This document shows, one piece after another, positions 34,329-42,397 of a stretch of DNA of 64,000 bases; position 1 is the first letter of the stretch, and each line of letters opens with the position of its first letter. The DNA is from Aestuariibius insulae (GTDB taxonomy: Bacteria; Pseudomonadota; Alphaproteobacteria; Rhodobacterales; Rhodobacteraceae). The stretch spans positions 1,116,001 to 1,180,000 of the forward strand of contig NZ_JBFONW020000001.1 of the NCBI RefSeq assembly GCF_040783535.2. The letters are read 5' to 3'. The notes beneath the pieces were generated by a model that was not told the DNA's origin, made no database searches, and saw nothing but the letters and a program-made list of their open reading frames with translations. The position numbers and the translations under genes are program-made.

Positions 34329-35513
34329 GTGAAAGCCATTATTGCAGGCGGCGGCATTGGCGGATTAACGGCGGCATTGGCGCTGAGCCGGATCGGGTGG
34401 GATGTCACTGTTCTGGAGCGCGCAGATACGCCGGGCGAAGTTGGGGCGGGGGTACAGATTTCGCCCAATGGGATGCGGGTCCTTCGCTGGTTGGATGTGG
34501 CTGCGGATCTTGAGCCGTTCCTCTTTGAACCTGAAGCGATAGAGATGCGGCTTGGCCAGTCAGGTCGACCGATTTTTTCGCTGCCGGTGGACCGGCTGGT
34601 GGGCGGGGAGGACGGTCGCGGTCCTTTGTATGTTCAGGTGCACCGGGCCGACCTTGTTCAGGTTTTGCGGGCCCGGCTTGAGGCGGTGACGCCCGGCCGG
34701 TTTCTCGCTGGGCAGATAGCCATTGGCTATCGTCAAACGGCGCATGGAGCAGAAGTCGAGCTTGCGACCGGAGAAAGGCTTGGCGGAGATCTGGTTCTCG
34801 GCGCCGATGGGATCGGGTCGGTTTTTGCGCGGCAGATGCATCCAGACATTCGCCCGACGTTCTCGGGCTATGCCGCGTGGCGAATGCTGGTCCCGGTCGA
34901 TCAACTCGAAGGGGCGCCTCCTCCGCCAACGGGGTGCATTTGGGTCGGCCGAGGGCGTCACGTGGTGACAACCCGCGTCAGGAAAGGCGATGTCGTCAAT
35001 CTGGTCGGCGTTGTCGAAACTCCCGATTGGGATGCCGAGGGGTGGGGCACGAAAGAGTCCGCGAGCGATGCGCTGTCGGATTTCGACGGATGGCATCCTT
35101 CGATCCTCTCGTGCCTGAGGTCAGTTGACGTGATTTGGCGATGGGGCCTGTTCGAGCGTGATCCGCTGCCGTCATGGTCAGACGGATCGGTCGGACTTCT
35201 CGGAGATGCAGCGCATCCGATGTTGCCTTCGATGGCACAAGGAGCGGTTCAGGCGATGGAAGATGCGGCCGTTCTTGCGCGGCTTCTCGAACGAAAGACG
35301 GTGCGCGAGGCATTGCCGCAGTATTACGAATTGCGGTCGGAACGCAGCCAGAGGATCGCTGCACTGTCTGCTCGGAACGTCAGGTTGTTCCATAAAAAGA
35401 ACGCTTTAGCTAGGGCAGCAACCTATGGTCCGGCGTGGCTAGCGGGCCGCCTTGCGCCGGGCGTTTTGAAGCGCAGATCGAGCTGGATCTACGACTTTGA
35501 CCCGACCGAGTAA
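34329..35513 (+). CDS. FAD-dependent monooxygenase, salicylate hydroxylase-like
   Basis: A 394-aa class A flavin monooxygenase. Rossmann motif GGGIGG at 7-12, ERAD, the GADGIGS motif near 158 and the second FAD motif GDAAHPMLPSMAQG near 292 are all present. Substrate is probably an aromatic acid, but not readable. A GTG start is used with GAGGG upstream; it follows the Crp/Fnr gene by 27 bases and may share its transcript. Confidence 0.87.
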   Translation: MKAIIAGGGIGGLTAALALSRIGWDVTVLERADTPGEVGAGVQISPNGMRVLRWLDVAADLEPFLFEPEAIEMRLGQSGRPIFSLPVDRLVGGEDGRGPLYVQVHRADLVQVLRARLEAVTPGRFLAGQIAIGYRQTAHGAEVELATGERLGGDLVLGADGIGSVFARQMHPDIRPTFSGYAAWRMLVPVDQLEGAPPPPTGCIWVGRGRHVVTTRVRKGDVVNLVGVVETPDWDAEGWGTKESASDALSDFDGWHPSILSCLRSVDVIWRWGLFERDPLPSWSDGSVGLLGDAAHPMLPSMAQGAVQAMEDAAVLARLLERKTVREALPQYYELRSERSQRIAALSARNVRLFHKKNALARAATYGPAWLAGRLAPGVLKRRSSWIYDFDPTE

Positions 35514-35554
35514 GCGCCATTTCATTTTTTTTTCGGGTCAGGTGCATTTTTCTT

Positions 35555-35579
35555 GGAACTCAACCGGGGGTCGGGTGTT
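35555..35579 (+). promoter_or_regulatory. EcfG-like promoter upstream of brkB
   Basis: GGAAC (35555-35559), 17 bases, GTT (35577-35579). The sequence starts GGAACTCA, like the element at 33490. It lies about 150 bases before the BrkB gene, with two hairpins in between. Confidence 0.45.
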
Positions 35580-35589
35580 CACACATCAG

Positions 35590-35613
35590 AAGAGACACTC
35601 CCGAATGTCTCTT
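35590..35613. repeat. 8-bp inverted repeat in the brkB leader
   Basis: AAGAGACA (35590-35597) and TGTCTCTT (35606-35613), perfect arms with an 8-base loop. First of two tandem hairpins between the monooxygenase and BrkB genes. Confidence 0.5.
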
Positions 35614-35622
35614 GTCCCCTGA

Positions 35623-35673
35623 TCATCGGCGGCATGTCCAATTTACCGTCCCCCCTGGACATACCGCCGATGA
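35623..35673. repeat. 18-bp inverted repeat in the brkB leader
   Basis: TCATCGGCGGCATGTCCA (35623-35640) and TGGACATACCGCCGATGA (35656-35673) pair with one mismatch around a 15-base loop. Too long for a typical operator and without a T-tract; it could be a leader RNA structure, a terminator for the upstream gene or a short mobile-repeat remnant. Confidence 0.65.
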
Positions 35674-35737
35674 CACCTCCCCTTTCAGATATAGACTTGC
35701 CGTTTGCGGACGATCGCTGACGCACTAGTGTAAGTAT

Positions 35738-36634
35738 ATGTATCGTTTTTTCGGATACCGTGTTCGGACTTGGATCAAGGCCATTCAAGCCGTCTTTCGG
35801 ATGATGGATGAGAAGAATCTCGGGCTTATCTCGGCGGGGGTCGCGTTCTTTGGTATGCTGGCCATCTTTCCTGGTTTGGCCGCGATCATCGCCCTTTTTG
35901 GTTTGGTCGCGGATCCGGTCGTCGTCGATGCGCAGCTCGATCTGATGCGCAACATCATCCCCGGGGACGTTTTTGCGCTGATCGATCAGCAGATCGCGAG
36001 CTTGACGGGCGCACGCACAGAAGAGCTGGGTTTGGCCACGCTGATTTCGATTGGAGCGGCATTGTTCACGTCGCGGGCCGGTGTTGCGGCCTTGATGCGG
36101 GGCCTCAACGCGATCAACCGGCAGCCCAACCGCGGCGGCGTGCGGCACTTCATCATAGCGTTTACGCTGACGATTACTCTGGTCGGCATGGCGATCATCG
36201 CGCTTCTGGCGATTGTCGTGGCTCCGATCGTTCTGGCGTTTTTGCCGCTTGGTCCGATTGCAGGGCTGGTCGCTGAGCTTGTGCGCTGGCTCGTTGCGAT
36301 CCTCGTTCTTTTGGTCGCTTTGAGTTTGCTTTACCGGTTCGGGCCGAACCGTCGCGGCGCCCGGATGGCGTGGATCACACCCGGCGCGTTCGTCGCCGTT
36401 GTCGCCTGGGCTGGGGCCTCGGCGGCTTTCTCTCTCTATCTTGCCAATTTCGGACGCTATAACGAGATCTACGGATCAATCGGAGCGGTCATCGCCATGC
36501 TGATGTGGACCTATATCAGCGCGTTCTTGATCCTGCTCGGGGCCGCTTTGAACGTGGCTCTCGAGGATGCGCGGGCCGAGCGGATCCGCCGTGACGCAAT
36601 CGACAGCGCTGCGGCAGATCCTGTTACTGCTTGA
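35738..36634 (+). CDS. YihY/virulence factor BrkB family membrane protein
   Basis: A 298-aa inner-membrane protein with six predicted helices and the family blocks LISAGVAFFGMLAIFPGLAA and the late IGAVIAMLMWTYISAFLILLGA-type segment. Function in the family is poorly defined. No good Shine-Dalgarno is visible before the ATG. An EcfG-like promoter lies upstream and the 3' end overlaps phyR by 11 bases in convergent orientation. Confidence 0.87.
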   Translation: MYRFFGYRVRTWIKAIQAVFRMMDEKNLGLISAGVAFFGMLAIFPGLAAIIALFGLVADPVVVDAQLDLMRNIIPGDVFALIDQQIASLTGARTEELGLATLISIGAALFTSRAGVAALMRGLNAINRQPNRGGVRHFIIAFTLTITLVGMAIIALLAIVVAPIVLAFLPLGPIAGLVAELVRWLVAILVLLVALSLLYRFGPNRRGARMAWITPGAFVAVVAWAGASAAFSLYLANFGRYNEIYGSIGAVIAMLMWTYISAFLILLGAALNVALEDARAERIRRDAIDSAAADPVTA

Positions 36635-37436
36635 TCAAGGTCTCTGTGGAGGAGAAAAACATCGCCTGACTGACCGCCGAGCGTACCTGCTCTTCGGTAT
36701 AGGGTTTGGCGATCAGGAAGGCCGGCTCCGGCTTCTTCCCTGTGAGCAGGCGTTCCGGGAACGCGGTGATGAAGATGACCGGAACGTCGCCGACGATCTG
36801 GAGGATGTCGCCAACCGCATCGATCCCGGATGAGTTATCGGCCAGTTGGATATCGGCCATGACAAGGGCAGGGGTCTCTGCCTTTGCAAGCTTGACCGCA
36901 TGATCGCGTGTACGGCCGATGCCGGTCAGGCTGTGTCCCATCTCGGTCACGATGCTTTGCAGGTCCATCGCGATAATCGCTTCATCCTCGATGATGAGGA
37001 TCCGGCCAGCGACAACGTCCTTCATTTCCTGACGAGCGGTTTCGACCAGCTCCATCGTTCGGTCGCGATCCACGTCCAGAATTTGGGCGATCTCGTTATA
37101 CGAGAACTCCTCGATCGCGTGTAGAAGCAGGGCCTCGCGACTGTTGCCGGTGAGCTGCGCCATATTCTTTTGCGCCCTGACGTGAAGGTGATCCTCCTCA
37201 TCGCCGTTTTCCGCATCGACAGACTTCGCGCTCCAGATTTCGTGGAAGGCCCGGAAGAGAGCGATCTTGATATCCGGCGACTCAGTCAGGTTGCCGGACT
37301 GTTCGATTGCCTTCTCAAGCGCTTCGACGGCGATCGCGTCCCCAGCATTCTGGCTTCCACACAGAGCGCGGGCATATCGCCGCAGAAAGGGGATATGACG
37401 CTCGATATGTGTTGCGAAGGTTTCGGATTGGGTCAT
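36624..37436 (-). CDS. phyR: PhyR general stress response anti-anti-sigma regulator
   Basis: A 270-aa protein with a sigma-factor-like N-terminal domain (about 1-140, HIPFLRRYARALCGS, FSYNEIAQIL) and a C-terminal receiver domain (145-260) of the FAT GUY type: acidic pocket E150-D151, phosphoacceptor D195, T224 and K244 before PY. When phosphorylated, PhyR binds NepR and frees EcfG. It is divergent from nepR-ecfG, the usual locus layout. Confidence 0.94.
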   Translation of the reverse strand: MTQSETFATHIERHIPFLRRYARALCGSQNAGDAIAVEALEKAIEQSGNLTESPDIKIALFRAFHEIWSAKSVDAENGDEEDHLHVRAQKNMAQLTGNSREALLLHAIEEFSYNEIAQILDVDRDRTMELVETARQEMKDVVAGRILIIEDEAIIAMDLQSIVTEMGHSLTGIGRTRDHAVKLAKAETPALVMADIQLADNSSGIDAVGDILQIVGDVPVIFITAFPERLLTGKKPEPAFLIAKPYTEEQVRSAVSQAMFFSSTETLIKQ

Positions 37437-37539
37437 GGACAGCCTAATATTATTTATGCACTGGTCTTGTGGCTCTAGCTCACGATAAAGCTTTCAGACA
37501 GCTAGTCGAATTGTAAGTAGGCGAAAACAGAAGACATAC

Positions 37540-37698
37540 ATGGCTGAACCGAAAAAAACGGATGAAATCGAAGAAAACCTTAAACGGGTCTATCAGGAGG
37601 CGCTCGATGAAGAGCTTCCGGACCGGTTCAAGCTGTTGTTGGAACGTCTCAAGACCGAAGGTCCGGGCGCGGTCGACAAGACGCAGGACGATACATGA
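37540..37698 (+). CDS. nepR: NepR anti-sigma factor
   Basis: A 52-aa protein, short but recognisable: NLKRVYQEALDEELPDRFKLL has the NepR core helix pair with the conserved LP-x-RF-x-x-LL. It sequesters EcfG in unstressed cells. Its stop overlaps the ecfG start (ATGA), so both are made in step. No canonical GGAAC promoter is visible upstream, unlike many related loci. Confidence 0.9.
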   Translation: MAEPKKTDEIEENLKRVYQEALDEELPDRFKLLLERLKTEGPGAVDKTQDDT

Positions 37699-38252
37699 GC
37701 TTTCGTGATCCCAAGGAAGAGCTGATCGAACACCTTCCTGCCTTGCGTGCCTTTGCGCTGAGCTTGGCGCGCAATGGGGCGGCTGCCGACGATCTGGTGC
37801 AGGACACCGTGGTCAAGGCGTGGAGCAATTTCGAACGGTTCAAGCCGGGAACGAATCTGCGGGCCTGGCTTTTCACGATTTTGCGCAACACGTTCTATAC
37901 CGGGCGGCGCAAGGCCAAGCGCGAGGTCGCGGATGTGGACGGCATTTTCGCGGCCGGACTGGCCGAGAAGCCTGCCCATGACGGGCGATTGCAGATGAAG
38001 GATTTTCGTCGCGCGTTCGAGCAACTCGCCGACGAGCAGCGTGAGGCGCTGATCCTCGTGGGAGCCTCCGGGTTCTCCTATGAGGAGGCGGCGGGCATGT
38101 GCGGTGTGGCGATCGGTACGATCAAGAGCCGGGCCAATCGCGGGCGCGCGCGTCTAACCGAGTTGTTGGAGCTCGAGGAAGGTGACGCGCTCGAGATGAC
38201 CGACAATGCAACGATGGCCGTGCTGACGGGCAACAATAACAGCTCGATCTAG
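37695..38252 (+). CDS. ecfG: EcfG family RNA polymerase sigma factor
   Basis: A 185-aa ECF sigma factor. Region 2 spans about 8-75 (LPALRAFALSLARNGAAADDLVQDTVVKAW) and region 4 about 115-170 (LADEQREALILVGASGFSYEEAA). It directs the alphaproteobacterial general stress regulon and lies behind nepR and opposite phyR. Its TAG stop shares a CTAG tetramer with the stop of the convergent photolyase-like gene. Confidence 0.93.
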   Translation: MSFRDPKEELIEHLPALRAFALSLARNGAAADDLVQDTVVKAWSNFERFKPGTNLRAWLFTILRNTFYTGRRKAKREVADVDGIFAAGLAEKPAHDGRLQMKDFRRAFEQLADEQREALILVGASGFSYEEAAGMCGVAIGTIKSRANRGRARLTELLELEEGDALEMTDNATMAVLTGNNNSSI

Positions 38253-39466
38253 GCTGCCGCGTCCTGCGCCAGCCTTTCGAGAAATGAACCGGATGTCTTC
38301 CTGAATTTGAAATAGCCTGCCCTTGCCCGTGGCCATGCGTCGGCGTCGTAGGGGCGTGCGATGCGTGCAAGGGCAATACCGGCGTCCTCGAGCCGGGGTT
38401 CAAGGGCGGCGAGAGCGTCGGCGGTCGGGCCGACAGGCGGATAGGCAGTGACGATTTGCTTGAGATCGTGCGCGATCGCCCAGGTCACGACCTCGTCCGG
38501 CGTTGGGCAATGTGTCGCCTGACCTGGTAGGGAGGCGCAACAGGCCTCGATAGCGTCCGATACGAATGAGACGACATGTGGAGAGACAGCGAGCGGCGAT
38601 CTGTCTTGCGTGGCGTGATAGTGCGCGATTGCCTGCAACCTGTCTGTTTCGGGGAAGATGTCAGATGGACTGAGATCTTCCTCGGTGATTAGAAGCCCGG
38701 TGGGACAATGCATGTCCCATTCAAGCGCGAGATCGAGGCTCGATGGGTCCGGAGATGGCGGGCCGTCGAGAGGGGCGGGATTGGCGGCGAGGTCCTCGGG
38801 GCGAGGGACGCGACCTTTCGTGAATTTCTCGATATTCCAAGCTTCTGCGATATAGGCCTTGCCCCGGGTCTGAAGGCCCGCGACCCATCGCCAGCTAAGG
38901 GTGTTGGAGGCCGGATCGCCATCATAAAGATGCCGCAGGAAGAAATCGGCACCCAGCTCCCACGGGAGGCGCAGAGTGAAGATCCAGATGGAGGCGAACC
39001 ACATTCGAGCGTGATTGTGCAAATACCCGTCGTGGGTGAGTTGTCGGGCCCAGATATTGAAACACTCGATCTCTGTTCGGCCAGAACACGCAGCCTCCCA
39101 TTCGGAGCGCAGCCCGCTTTCCGTTTGGATCCGGTTCAACGCGGCCTGAACGCCGAGGCGGTAATCGCGCCAGACCCCCGGACGCATCTCGAGCCAGCCT
39201 TTCCAATAGGTTCGCCAGAGAACCTCATCCACAAATTTCTGCGCGGTATCGCGGTCGTAGCTCCTAAGGACAGTTCGCAGGACTTCGTCTTCAGTCAGGA
39301 TACGATGTCGCAGGAAAGGTGACAGGCGGGAGACGTGAGGGTGATCTTTGAGGTCATAGCCTCGCAAGGCCGCATAGTCCGAGCCCGCCTGCGGCAGAAA
39401 CTCTGAAAGCTGCCGCAGGGCATTATCGCGTGTGGCGGGTCCGGGCCAGATAGAGCTTGAGGTCAT
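38249..39466 (-). CDS. Photolyase-like FAD-binding protein with C-terminal alpha/beta part
   Basis: A 405-aa protein. The photolyase/cryptochrome FAD-binding domain is N-terminal (about 10-235: HVSRLSPFLRHRIL, VLWRTYWKGWLEMRP, DGYLHNHARMWFASIW, NTLSWRWVAGL). The remaining 150 residues (TGLLITEEDLSP, IVTAYPPVGPTADALAAL, GYFKFRKTSGSFLERL) look like the alpha/beta domain that precedes the FAD domain in ordinary photolyases. Light-driven repair or light sensing is plausible. Adjacent to ecfG, whose stop codon it overlaps. Confidence 0.82.
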   Translation of the reverse strand: MTSSSIWPGPATRDNALRQLSEFLPQAGSDYAALRGYDLKDHPHVSRLSPFLRHRILTEDEVLRTVLRSYDRDTAQKFVDEVLWRTYWKGWLEMRPGVWRDYRLGVQAALNRIQTESGLRSEWEAACSGRTEIECFNIWARQLTHDGYLHNHARMWFASIWIFTLRLPWELGADFFLRHLYDGDPASNTLSWRWVAGLQTRGKAYIAEAWNIEKFTKGRVPRPEDLAANPAPLDGPPSPDPSSLDLALEWDMHCPTGLLITEEDLSPSDIFPETDRLQAIAHYHATQDRSPLAVSPHVVSFVSDAIEACCASLPGQATHCPTPDEVVTWAIAHDLKQIVTAYPPVGPTADALAALEPRLEDAGIALARIARPYDADAWPRARAGYFKFRKTSGSFLERLAQDAAA

Positions 39467-39507
39467 TGTCCGGCTGACATGGCGCAGCTGGAAGGCGCTT
39501 CAAGCGG

Positions 39508-39921
39508 TCAAGCCATGACAGGCACGGCGCAGGACCTGAAGGCGAGCAGGATTTCGTCTGGGGAAGGGATCCATCTGCACGCTGCCACAGCGTCAACGAA
39601 TGCGAGAGGAAGCTCTATGAGATCGACCCGGGTTCCGTCTTCGGTTTGTGTGAATGTGAGAAGCAGCTCGACGACTGCATCTCCCTTCTGCCACGTGAAA
39701 GTCAGACTCTTTCCGGGGTCGATATGCGTGATGCGCCCCAGGATTTCCGGACCTTCATCGGGACCGTTTCTTTGAATTATGCCTCCGAACTTCGGATCGA
39801 TATCGACCGTTTCGTCCAGTGAGGGCCACCACTTGTCCAGATTGTTGGTGAAAAAGTCGTACGCCTCTTCCTGCTTGAGCGGGACGGTGATTGTTTTTTC
39901 AATCGGCTTTGACGTCTTCAT
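39508..39921 (-). CDS. SRPBCC (AHSA1-like) domain protein
   Basis: A 137-aa START-like lipid/hydrophobic ligand fold protein (TITVPLKQEEAYDFFTNNLDKWWP; GRITHIDPGKSLTFTW; VDLIELP). Such proteins are commonly encoded with an ArsR-type regulator, as here, where its start overlaps the regulator stop (TAATG). Ligand unknown. Confidence 0.87.
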   Translation of the reverse strand: MKTSKPIEKTITVPLKQEEAYDFFTNNLDKWWPSLDETVDIDPKFGGIIQRNGPDEGPEILGRITHIDPGKSLTFTWQKGDAVVELLLTFTQTEDGTRVDLIELPLAFVDAVAACRWIPSPDEILLAFRSCAVPVMA

Positions 39922-40241
39922 TATTTGTTAGCCTTCTTTTCGGAGTGTTTCACAGCGTCATCTCGGAATGCGGACAAGGCATCGTCCCAGAGATGGTCGA
40001 GATAGCGCCTTAGATCTTCGAGGCCCTCGGGAGATATCGCGTAGTACCGGCGTGTCCCATGCTGAGCCACGGTCAGAAGACCGGCATCGCTGAGGACGCG
40101 CAGATGCTGGGAAACCGCGGGCCTGCTAATCGGAAGGGCTTTGGCAAGTTCGCTCACCGGGGCTGGGCCGTGACGCAGAATATCGACGATGGCCCGGCGG
40201 GAGGGATCGGCGAGAGCGACTATTGCAACTTCGTAAGTCAT
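39921..40241 (-). CDS. ArsR family transcriptional regulator
   Basis: A 106-aa winged-helix repressor (ALADPSRRAIVDIL; PISRPAVSQHLRVLSDAGLL; RRYYAI). It has no cysteines at all, so metal sensing of the ArsR/SmtB type is unlikely; it belongs to the metal-independent branch paired with SRPBCC proteins. Its start codon sits in the middle of a perfect 16-bp palindrome, a likely autoregulatory operator. Confidence 0.9.
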   Translation of the reverse strand: MTYEVAIVALADPSRRAIVDILRHGPAPVSELAKALPISRPAVSQHLRVLSDAGLLTVAQHGTRRYYAISPEGLEDLRRYLDHLWDDALSAFRDDAVKHSEKKANK

Positions 40242-40276
40242 GACTTACCGTAAGCGAATACGAACTGAAACGTCAA
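40233..40276 (-). promoter_or_regulatory. Promoter and operator of the ArsR-SRPBCC operon
   Basis: A perfect 16-bp palindrome GTAAGTCATGACTTAC (40233-40248) contains the ArsR start codon, and an overlapping dyad CTTAC-C-GTAAG covers 40244-40254. On the minus strand a -35 TTGACG (40276-40271) lies 17 bases from the -10 region inside the dyads, so a bound repressor would block RNA polymerase. Confidence 0.65.
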
Positions 40277-40367
40277 GTCCATGGCCGCCCTTGAAGGCCG
40301 CAAGGAGCACAACTAGTCTCTTTCGAACCCAGACCGGATCCTTTTCCCCCAAATCAGCAGGCACCCG

Positions 40368-41000
40368 ATGCAAGATCCCGCCCAGACCTACATGAACCTT
40401 GTCCCAATGGTCGTCGAACAGACCGCCCGGGGCGAGCGCGCCTATGACATCTTCTCGCGACTCCTCAAGGAGCGGATCATCTTCGTGAACGGTCCCGTCC
40501 ATGACGGGATGAGCCAGTTGATCGTGGCGCAATTGCTACACCTTGAGGCGGAAAATCCGTCCAAGGAGATCTCGATGTATATCAATTCGCCCGGCGGCGT
40601 CGTGACATCGGGCCTCTCGATCTACGACACGATGCAGTACATCAAGCCGAAGGTCTCGACACTGGTCGTCGGGCAAGCGGCGTCGATGGGGTCGCTTTTG
40701 CTCACCGCAGGCGAGGCCGGGATGCGGTTCTCACTGCCCAATTCGCGGATTATGGTGCACCAGCCCTCGGGCGGATATCAGGGCCAAGCTACTGATATCA
40801 TGATCCATGCGCAGGAAACGCAGAAGCTGAAGACGCGGTTGAACGAGATCTATGTCAAGCATACCGGCCGGACGCTTGAAGAGGTCGAATCCGCGCTCGA
40901 GCGGGATAACTTCATGTCGCCTGAAGAAGCCAAGGAGTGGGGCCTGATCGATGAGATCGTCGAGAACCGCGCCAAGGACGACGACGAGACCGAAGAGTGA
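40368..41000 (+). CDS. clpP: ATP-dependent Clp protease proteolytic subunit
   Basis: Serine peptidase subunit that forms the ClpP tetradecamer and degrades substrates fed by ClpX or ClpA. The 210-aa product has the full catalytic triad S106 (GQAASMGS), H131 (MVHQPSGG) and D180 with the standard spacing. It is followed by a terminator-like hairpin and then clpX. Confidence 0.97.
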   Translation: MQDPAQTYMNLVPMVVEQTARGERAYDIFSRLLKERIIFVNGPVHDGMSQLIVAQLLHLEAENPSKEISMYINSPGGVVTSGLSIYDTMQYIKPKVSTLVVGQAASMGSLLLTAGEAGMRFSLPNSRIMVHQPSGGYQGQATDIMIHAQETQKLKTRLNEIYVKHTGRTLEEVESALERDNFMSPEEAKEWGLIDEIVENRAKDDDETEE

Positions 41001-41008
41001 GACGAAAC

Positions 41009-41041
41009 GCCCGGATTACGTGACAGTGATCCGGGCATTTT
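41009..41041 (+). terminator. Hairpin between clpP and clpX
   Basis: GCCCGGAT (41009-41016) / ATCCGGGC (41029-41036), 12-base loop, followed by ATTTTG. It may partly uncouple clpX from clpP expression. Confidence 0.6.
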
Positions 41042-41130
41042 GCCGTTGTGGCCCGTTGGGGGCTGCCTTAGTCTGGTAAAACGACAAAGCCGTTATAGTT
41101 GGCGGCTGGTAGCGTCACCGAGGATCGCCC

Positions 41131-42396
41131 ATGGCAAACACTTCCGGAAGCGACAGCAAGAACACACTTTACTGCAGCTTTTGCGGGAAGAGTCAGCACG
41201 AGGTTCGCAAGCTGATTGCCGGGCCGACCGTGTTCATCTGCGATGAATGCGTCGAACTGTGCATGGACATCATCCGCGAGGAGACCAAGAGCGCGGGGCT
41301 TAAGGCGGCTGACGGTGTTCCGACGCCGAAAGAGATTTGCGAGGTCCTCGACGATTACGTGATCGGACAGGCCCATGCCAAGCGAGTGCTCTCGGTTGCA
41401 GTGCACAATCATTACAAACGTCTGAACCATTCGTCCAAGTCGACCGATATCGAGTTGGCGAAGTCGAATATCATGCTGATTGGCCCGACGGGCTGCGGCA
41501 AGACGCTGCTGGCGCAGACGCTGGCGCGGATCCTCGATGTGCCGTTCACGATGGCCGATGCGACGACGCTGACCGAAGCGGGCTATGTCGGCGAGGATGT
41601 TGAGAACATCATCCTCAAGCTGCTTCAGGCCTCGGAATACAACGTGGAACGGGCGCAGCGAGGCATCGTCTATATCGACGAGGTCGACAAGATCACGCGC
41701 AAGTCCGACAACCCCTCGATCACCCGCGATGTGTCGGGCGAGGGCGTGCAGCAGGCGCTTCTGAAGATCATGGAAGGCACCGTGGCCTCCGTTCCTCCGC
41801 AAGGCGGTCGCAAGCATCCGCAACAGGAATTTCTGCAGGTCGATACGACGAATATTCTCTTCATCTGTGGCGGGGCTTTTGCGGGTCTCGACAAGATCAT
41901 TGCGCAGCGCGGCAAGGGGTCTGCGATGGGCTTTGGGGCCGATGTTCGCGACAATGACCAGCGCGGTGTCGGCGAGGTCTTTATGGATCTGGAACCGGAA
42001 GATCTGCTGAAGTTCGGTCTGATCCCGGAATTCGTTGGCCGCTTGCCGGTCATCGCGACGCTTCAGGATCTCGATGAAGATGCGCTGATTACGATCCTGA
42101 CCCAGCCGAAGAACGCCTTGGTTAAACAGTACCAGCGCCTGTTCGAATTGGAGAGCACGAAACTCACCTTCACCGAGGATGCTTTGGCGGCCATCGCCAA
42201 GCGTGCCATCGAACGCAAGACCGGCGCGCGGGGATTACGGTCTATCCTTGAAGACATCCTGCTTAACACGATGTTTGACCTGCCCGGCATGGACGCCGTG
42301 ACTGAGGTTGTCGTCAATGACGATGCGGTGAATTCGGATGCGGCCCCTCTCATGATTTACGCCGAGGGCGAGAAAGAGTCGGCCTCTGCCGGATAA
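41131..42396 (+). CDS. clpX: ATP-dependent Clp protease ATP-binding subunit ClpX
   Basis: AAA+ unfoldase that recognises tagged or specific proteins and threads them into ClpP. The 421-aa protein has the N-terminal zinc finger (C15, C18, C37, C40), Walker A GPTGCGKT at 118-125, Walker B VYIDEVDK near 180-187 and the C-terminal sensor region. GAGG upstream of the ATG. Confidence 0.97.
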   Translation: MANTSGSDSKNTLYCSFCGKSQHEVRKLIAGPTVFICDECVELCMDIIREETKSAGLKAADGVPTPKEICEVLDDYVIGQAHAKRVLSVAVHNHYKRLNHSSKSTDIELAKSNIMLIGPTGCGKTLLAQTLARILDVPFTMADATTLTEAGYVGEDVENIILKLLQASEYNVERAQRGIVYIDEVDKITRKSDNPSITRDVSGEGVQQALLKIMEGTVASVPPQGGRKHPQQEFLQVDTTNILFICGGAFAGLDKIIAQRGKGSAMGFGADVRDNDQRGVGEVFMDLEPEDLLKFGLIPEFVGRLPVIATLQDLDEDALITILTQPKNALVKQYQRLFELESTKLTFTEDALAAIAKRAIERKTGARGLRSILEDILLNTMFDLPGMDAVTEVVVNDDAVNSDAAPLMIYAEGEKESASAG

Positions 42397-42397
42397 G

